Shown: positions 51,089-55,686 of the stretch, one piece after another
Layout: the number at the start of each line of letters is the position of its first letter
How positions within the stretch are numbered: position 1 is the first letter of the stretch
Assembly (NCBI GenBank): GCA_938001865.1
Contig: CALLAW010000075.1
Coordinates: 1-55,686 of the forward strand
Length of the DNA stretch: 55,686 nucleotides
Origin: an uncultured Saprospiraceae bacterium
GTDB lineage: Bacteria > Bacteroidota > Bacteroidia > Chitinophagales > Saprospiraceae
Direction of reading: 5' to 3'
Notes under the pieces: model-generated
Told to the model about the DNA's origin: nothing
Seen by the model: only the letters and a program-made list of their open reading frames with translations
Databases searched by the model: none
Made by a program: the position numbers and the translations under genes

Positions 51089-52930
51089 ATGAAGAAGCTA
51101 GGAATTGATTTCAGACATGTGAGAGGCGATTTCTTTGGTGGATTGACTGCTGGCATCGTGGCTCTACCCTTAGCACTAGCCTTCGGTGTAAGTTCTGGCC
51201 TAGGCGCTGATGCAGGATTGTATGGTGCTATATTTATTAGTTTCTTTGCAGCACTTTTTGGTGGTACCAATACACAGATCTCTGGTCCTACTGCACCGAT
51301 GACAGCCGTCAGTATGGTCATCATTGCTGGGATCTTAGCTGTCAATAATGGTGACGTTAGCCAAGCACTTCCTACGATATTGATGGTTTTCTTCTTAGCA
51401 GGACTGATTCAGATCGGCCTAGGTATGCTCGGTGTAGGTAAGTATATTCGGTACATCCCATATCCAGTAGTCTCAGGATTTATGACAGCAATTGGTGTGA
51501 TTATCCTTATCACCCAGCTCCTTCCTGCGATTGGATATTATCCTAAAGAAGATGTCCAGTTAGTCAATAATTATAATGCCCAAGCACAGGAGCTCATCTT
51601 AGAGAATATTCTTAGAGAGGAAGCAGGAGAAGGCATCCTTGTACTCCAAGACTTCAAAGAGACGATCAATAGAGCAAAAACTATCACACCCAAGCAGATA
51701 CTCGAAGAGTCACAAACTCTTGCCGCCAAAGATGCGAGTGGTGTAATCGGAGCCTTCAAAGTCCTACCTAGAGCCATTAAGCAGATCAATTGGTTAGAGT
51801 TAATACTTGCCCTCTCTACGATATTGATCATCTATGGATTTAAGCGGATCACCACAGTCATACCTAGTACATTAGTTGCCTTAGTGATAGTCTCTGCTGT
51901 AGCTGTCTTAGGTAAGCTAGACTATGTGCAGATTACTGAGATTCCAGCTGGATTTCCTCAGCCCAACCTGGCTATGTTTACACAATTTGATCTCGGATCT
52001 TTGACTCCATATATCTTTACTGCTATTACGTTAGCCTTACTTGGTGCCATCGATTCATTATTGACCTCAGTGGTTGCTGACAATATGACTAAGACCAAAC
52101 ACAAACCAAACAAAGAGCTCATCGGACAAGGAATCGGTAACTCGATCGCAGCTATCTTTGGTGGTATACCAGGAGCAGGAGCTACGATACGGACTGTTGT
52201 CAATATCAATGCTGGAGGTAAGACTCGCCTCTCGGGGATGATTGCCGCTGTAGTATTACTGATCGTAATGTTAGCACTTGCACCCATAGCATCATTGATC
52301 CCAGCAGCCGTACTTGCAGGGATATTGATTACAGTAGGTATCGGAGTGATGGACTACAAAGGACTCAAGGCCATCCCGTATATGCCTAAGCCAGAGGTAG
52401 TAATCCTCCTTGTCGTACTAGTCCTATCTTCTGTATGGAATCTCGTCTATGCAGTTGGGATCGGTTTAGTAATCGCATCACTAATGTTCATGAAGAAGAT
52501 GGGGGATCTGACCAGTGAAGATTCACAGATTGCACCATTGGAGGAGGAGTCTTGGCCAGATGAGCAAGGGTTCCCAGAGCACCTAGAAGAGGAAGTCTTT
52601 ATCAAGCATATCAATGGACCTCTCTTCTTTGGATCTACGAGCAACTTCCAGAAGTTAATTAATCAAATACCAGATACCGCCTCTACAATCATCATCAGAT
52701 GTGAAAAGATGCGATACATCGATCAGTCAGGTCTCTATGCCATGGAAGACGTATTAGTAGATCTGATTAGTGAAGGTAAAACTGTCATCTTAGTCAGCTT
52801 ACAGGAGCAACCACGATATATGATGGAGAGAATTGATGTCATTCCAGACCTAATCCCAGAGAATTTAATCTTCGATACTTTTGATCAAAGTCTCAATTGG
52901 ATAGTCAAGAATGTACATGATCTTGTCTGA
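51089..52930 (+). CDS. SulP family anion permease with STAS domain
   Basis: Secondary transporter of 613 residues for sulfate, bicarbonate or another anion. The SulP membrane domain covers about residues 10-470, starting VRGDFFGGLTAGIVALPLALAFGVSSG and including FGGTNTQISGPTAPMTAVSM, a motif near helix 3 that forms the anion site. A loop rich in charged residues sits at about 150-215. A C-terminal STAS domain (about 500-605) has LFFGSTSNFQKLINQIPD and MRYIDQSGLYAMEDVL. The substrate cannot be read from sequence; no carbonic anhydrase or sulfate assimilation gene is adjacent. Confidence 0.94.
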   Translation: MKKLGIDFRHVRGDFFGGLTAGIVALPLALAFGVSSGLGADAGLYGAIFISFFAALFGGTNTQISGPTAPMTAVSMVIIAGILAVNNGDVSQALPTILMVFFLAGLIQIGLGMLGVGKYIRYIPYPVVSGFMTAIGVIILITQLLPAIGYYPKEDVQLVNNYNAQAQELILENILREEAGEGILVLQDFKETINRAKTITPKQILEESQTLAAKDASGVIGAFKVLPRAIKQINWLELILALSTILIIYGFKRITTVIPSTLVALVIVSAVAVLGKLDYVQITEIPAGFPQPNLAMFTQFDLGSLTPYIFTAITLALLGAIDSLLTSVVADNMTKTKHKPNKELIGQGIGNSIAAIFGGIPGAGATIRTVVNINAGGKTRLSGMIAAVVLLIVMLALAPIASLIPAAVLAGILITVGIGVMDYKGLKAIPYMPKPEVVILLVVLVLSSVWNLVYAVGIGLVIASLMFMKKMGDLTSEDSQIAPLEEESWPDEQGFPEHLEEEVFIKHINGPLFFGSTSNFQKLINQIPDTASTIIIRCEKMRYIDQSGLYAMEDVLVDLISEGKTVILVSLQEQPRYMMERIDVIPDLIPENLIFDTFDQSLNWIVKNVHDLV

Positions 52931-53039
52931 TTGTAATCTCAGGGGTAATCAGAGCTGTAGTATTATCTACCCAAGTCAAGACGGGATAATTTCATCAATT
53001 AATTGGTAAGTTATCCTTTATTCGACTTCTTAGCTGAGT

Positions 53040-54410
53040 TTACTGATACCAAGTCATGTACATCGACATGACCAAGCTTATGAGTCCTATCAACGTGATC
53101 ACTCCTCCTCCTAGGACTAACCATCTCCGCCTATAAGACACTATACTAGGTATCGCTAATAATACCAAAGGGATGATAGGAATTAGATATCTACCTGATA
53201 GACTTCTGATTCGGTAGTGACCTACAGGGCTCCATTGGAGATACAATGATACTGAGAGACCTGCTATCATCATCAAGCTAATACCGAAGAGTATAATCCG
53301 ATGTTTTCGATTCAGTTGCATAGAGACTTGTGTACGAGAGATCGACAGTACGCCTATACATAGACCTAATAGACCGATGATCATTGGGTGCATATAGTGG
53401 TGTTGCCATCCATATTTTCCGATATAGTGAGCTAGCGTAGCAGGTGCTGATTCGAGATAGGAGACGAGTGCCACTTGCGTAAATGTCAAGGGGTGAGAGA
53501 TGATCCAAGCGAGTTGTGCAGATGGATTGACTGGAGGATTGAGTTGTTGTGAGTCTCTATATAATGGTGCATAATCAGAGTAAGGGATGAAGAGAGAGCC
53601 ACTGTAACTTATCCATGTCACAAGTATCAATATAGTCATGAATAGTATGCCTGCCTTCATCACTGCTCCACGAGACAGCCTGACATCAGGTACCATAAAA
53701 ATCATAAATACAAGTGGAAAATAGACAAGCTTATTCACAGTGATCAATCCCATGATAATACACAATAATAAATATTCCTTGACCGAGATATGGTGCTGCG
53801 TCAATAGAGCTCTAAGCAACAGAGCAACCCACAGGAAACATAAACTCGAGGTAAATGTATCACCAGAAATACAAGAAGCTAGACTCACAGATGCTGGTAA
53901 TAATCCAAGACAACTAAACAGTACTTTTTGGATAGGGATAATCTTGATTGCTAGAGCCATGATGATTAACCAAGAGAGCAGACCACATAATCGGGTGACA
54001 TAGAGTGAGTAGTGAGGTCTCAATCCAAGTACATTTGACACCATAAAGCCTACAGCATGAGGGAGATACACAGTCGGACTATAATACCCAACATTAGCAA
54101 AGTCAACGAATAGATCTTCACTACGTTGCAATTGCCTAGACCTTCGATAGTCTTCATCATCAAAGTGGGGATCACTTGACTTCCTTATTGAATCAAAGTG
54201 CTGAGAGTACTCGAGTAGATTTGAGTCAATCAGTCCGCCAAGACGATTGCCATCAAGGACTTCCCCCATCAAGTTACCATTTGCGATATGTGCCGATCTA
54301 TGGAAGTGATTAGTCTCATCGGGAGATTGGAAGGGAGGAGTCATCCAAAGGATTATCAGACCAAAGATCAGACCTGTTATAGCGAAGTATCTATGAATAA
54401 GTACATGCAT
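53040..54410 (-). CDS. DUF2142 family membrane protein
   Basis: Integral membrane protein of 456 residues with about 10-11 hydrophobic segments. The first periplasmic loop carries the family motif TPPFQSPDETNHFHRSAHIANG at about 24-45, with acidic and His residues as in polyprenyl-linked glycosyltransferases of the GT-C type. DUF2142 proteins are of unknown function and often occur near cell-surface polysaccharide genes. Here the neighbour on the same strand, 19 bases upstream, is a DUF1684 lipoprotein. A role in cell-envelope glycans is inference. Confidence 0.85.
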   Translation of the reverse strand: MHVLIHRYFAITGLIFGLIILWMTPPFQSPDETNHFHRSAHIANGNLMGEVLDGNRLGGLIDSNLLEYSQHFDSIRKSSDPHFDDEDYRRSRQLQRSEDLFVDFANVGYYSPTVYLPHAVGFMVSNVLGLRPHYSLYVTRLCGLLSWLIIMALAIKIIPIQKVLFSCLGLLPASVSLASCISGDTFTSSLCFLWVALLLRALLTQHHISVKEYLLLCIIMGLITVNKLVYFPLVFMIFMVPDVRLSRGAVMKAGILFMTILILVTWISYSGSLFIPYSDYAPLYRDSQQLNPPVNPSAQLAWIISHPLTFTQVALVSYLESAPATLAHYIGKYGWQHHYMHPMIIGLLGLCIGVLSISRTQVSMQLNRKHRIILFGISLMMIAGLSVSLYLQWSPVGHYRIRSLSGRYLIPIIPLVLLAIPSIVSYRRRWLVLGGGVITLIGLISLVMSMYMTWYQ

Positions 54411-54429
54411 ACTCTCTTTTAATCAAGGA

Positions 54430-55086
54430 CTAATGGATGTCACCCCTAAGCTGCATACCAGCCATTACTGGCACTGTAAGAGTATTCTTAACAGGAGTAA
54501 TTGGACAGTTAAATTTATCAAGATAAGCACAGTAAGGATTGTAACATTTATTAAAATCTATCTTAACAGTATCACTTTCAGGTATCTTCAAATCAAGATA
54601 TCTTCCTCCACCATATGTTGTGTCGCCATTAGTCTCATCATAGAATGGACAGAATAGATAGTCACCATAATCTGGGTGATCCATCATATCCACATTTTGA
54701 TAGAGAGTTAAAGATTGAGACTCTCCACTCAGGGTAAAGGTCATCAATCCATATTCACGATAACGAGGAGTCCTTGTCCCAGAAGTCTTCATTTCAAAGA
54801 TCTCAGTATCAGGTGTCAAAGTGATACTGGCATCCACCTGATAAGTCTTAGAGATAGGATAAAAGGAGAAATCGTTCTTGGTGAATAACTTCTCCTCGAA
54901 GACATTGAACGCTTTGATATAAGTCTCTATCTCTTCCGTTTGCCAAGAAACTAGCTCAGACTCATAAGCGAGCATCTCGACTTGTTGTGATATCTCTTTA
55001 TCAGATGTTTTCAGAGTGTCTACAATCTTCTTTTGACAACCAGCAAAAATGAATATAAGTAGAGAAAAACGAATTATTAATCTCAT
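54430..55086 (-). CDS. DUF1684 family lipoprotein
   Basis: A 218-residue predicted lipoprotein: a short hydrophobic segment ending in the lipobox IFAGC (Cys at about 17). The DUF1684 core is visible as FCPFYDETNGDTTYGGGRYLDLKIP, then DFNKCYNPYCAYLDKFNCPI and a C-terminal LTVPVMAGMQLRG. Function unknown, though the family is widespread in Bacteroidota. The ATG at 55086 is chosen over a TTG two codons earlier. It is followed after 19 bases by the DUF2142 gene, so the two may share a transcript. It is noticeably AT-rich, like the rest of the right end. Confidence 0.9.
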   Translation of the reverse strand: MRLIIRFSLLIFIFAGCQKKIVDTLKTSDKEISQQVEMLAYESELVSWQTEEIETYIKAFNVFEEKLFTKNDFSFYPISKTYQVDASITLTPDTEIFEMKTSGTRTPRYREYGLMTFTLSGESQSLTLYQNVDMMDHPDYGDYLFCPFYDETNGDTTYGGGRYLDLKIPESDTVKIDFNKCYNPYCAYLDKFNCPITPVKNTLTVPVMAGMQLRGDIH

Positions 55087-55686
55087 ATACAATTAAGTTT
55101 TTATGTTGAATAGACTGGATATTAACAATATGATGAACCAATACAGATGCAAACAATTTGATAGCTTCTGCTCACAAAGTAAAGTATTTGCAAGATTGAA
55201 ATGAATTCATAAATAACAAAGAATAAGATACAAACCTCTTTACTATTCTTCACTATGAAACTTCACTAAGCTATATTATTCTGCACCTCCGGGATCGAAA
55301 TAATATAGATTTTTTTCAACTCCAAGATACACAATAGAAATCATGCTGTAAAAGAGAAAAAATAAGGAAATTTGAAAAAAATGGAGAGAAAAACACGATG
55401 CATAATCTAAATACAACAAATTATAGTTAACAATTTTTGAAGCTAACCATAAATCAAATGTCTTATATACAATTACTCCATAATATGTTAATATCGTCTT
55501 AGAAAGTGAGGAAATAGCCCATAATTCAACAGTAAAAATATAAGGAAAGTAGAATAAGTCAAGTGAGTATTTCCTCAAGAGATATTTTAGTTCAAAACAC
55601 CATTTGCGAATCTACAACTTGAGAAAGAGATGAGTTTTTTAAAACCAAAATTTATAGACCAACAGGACAGACAAGTACCCAGTTTT
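55087..55686. other. AT-rich right end of the window with no confident gene
   Basis: About 600 bases, clearly more AT-rich than the rest. The only sizeable frame is the hydrophobic one on the minus strand (listed separately). I see no RNA gene or repeat. Confidence 0.5.
55276..55578 (-). CDS. Doubtful small hydrophobic protein
   Basis: Open frame of 100 codons rich in Phe, Tyr, Leu, Ile and Ser, with perhaps three hydrophobic stretches (about 10-25, 28-50, 62-85) and the end YYFDPGGAE. It would need a TTG start; an in-frame stop lies about 50 bases upstream of that TTG. It resembles no family I recognise and the composition may just reflect AT-rich DNA. It could also be the remains of a longer gene. 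Confidence 0.2.
   Translation of the reverse strand: MRKYSLDLFYFPYIFTVELWAISSLSKTILTYYGVIVYKTFDLWLASKIVNYNLLYLDYASCFSLHFFQISLFFLFYSMISIVYLGVEKNLYYFDPGGAE

Noticed and set aside
1-55686. CRISPR arrays, prophage, insertion sequences, tRNA or rRNA genes
   Set aside because: No regularly spaced repeats, transposase or phage motifs, tRNA T-loop signatures or rRNA-like stretches were seen in any intergenic region.

Overview
The window looks like chromosomal DNA of a Bacteroidota bacterium, most likely from the Saprospiria/Lewinella side of the phylum. Evidence: PorP/SprF and PorE-like proteins of the type IX secretion/gliding apparatus, a TonB with polyproline tracts, DUF3109, DUF2490, DUF2279 and DUF1684 proteins, a GldE-like CNNM/CBS protein, a single-cysteine DksA/TraR protein, several TTG or GTG starts, no obvious Shine-Dalgarno sequences, and TAnnTTTG-type promoter elements. 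Base composition is moderate by eye and clearly more AT-rich at the right end. I found no tRNA, rRNA, CRISPR array, prophage or insertion sequence. About 51 protein genes are supported. The assignment to a lineage is inference from gene content, not from a search.

Layout. 1-7.4 kb: a cut-off rseP, a secreted lamin-tail protein, an endonuclease/exonuclease/phosphatase-fold protein, then hutH and hutU (the first two steps of histidine breakdown). 7.5-12 kb: a Tai4-like lipoprotein, tonB, a VanZ-like protein, gcvH, citrate synthase, and a DUF3109 protein read the other way. 12.2-19.2 kb: two tandem Skp/OmpH chaperones, a double-glutaredoxin/thioredoxin-reductase fusion, lspA, a DksA/TraR protein, trhO, the GldE-like protein and a cold-shock protein. 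19.2-28.7 kb: purine nucleoside phosphorylase behind a long inverted-repeat leader, two conserved envelope proteins (DUF2490, DUF2279), the PorP/PorE-like pair, asd and a coiled-coil protein. 28.8-39.2 kb: a large M36 metallopeptidase, a YjbR protein, a lipoprotein-type peptide deformylase, YceI, a Crp-family regulator, a HAD phosphatase, a tocopherol-cyclase-like protein, a fatty-acid desaturase and an LRR protein. 39.4-55.7 kb: HMG-CoA reductase, a Wzx-like flippase coupled to a WecF-like glycosyltransferase, an alpha/beta hydrolase, CtpA-type protease plus tsaB, an ArsR regulator, a TPR histidine kinase, DUF819 and SulP transporters, a DUF2142 membrane protein and a DUF1684 lipoprotein.

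How the genes fit together. Most are housekeeping genes, but envelope biogenesis recurs: RseP, TonB, LspA, Skp, PorP/PorE, the flippase/transferase pair, CtpA and the exported deformylase. Central metabolism is represented by citrate synthase, glycine cleavage H protein, histidine degradation, aspartate-semialdehyde dehydrogenase, purine salvage and mevalonate synthesis.

The best candidates for something undescribed are: (1) the 175-nt nested inverted-repeat element just upstream of punA, starting right after a promoter-like element; (2) the Grx-Grx-TrxR fusion with a perfect 16-bp palindrome upstream; (3) a PorE-like protein ending in a DUF1573 domain; (4) a three-half-site operator array before a cysteine-free ArsR protein; (5) a perfect palindrome over the predicted start of desaturase transcription; (6) a complete deformylase active site behind a lipobox; and (7) an orphan Tai4-like immunity-type lipoprotein.
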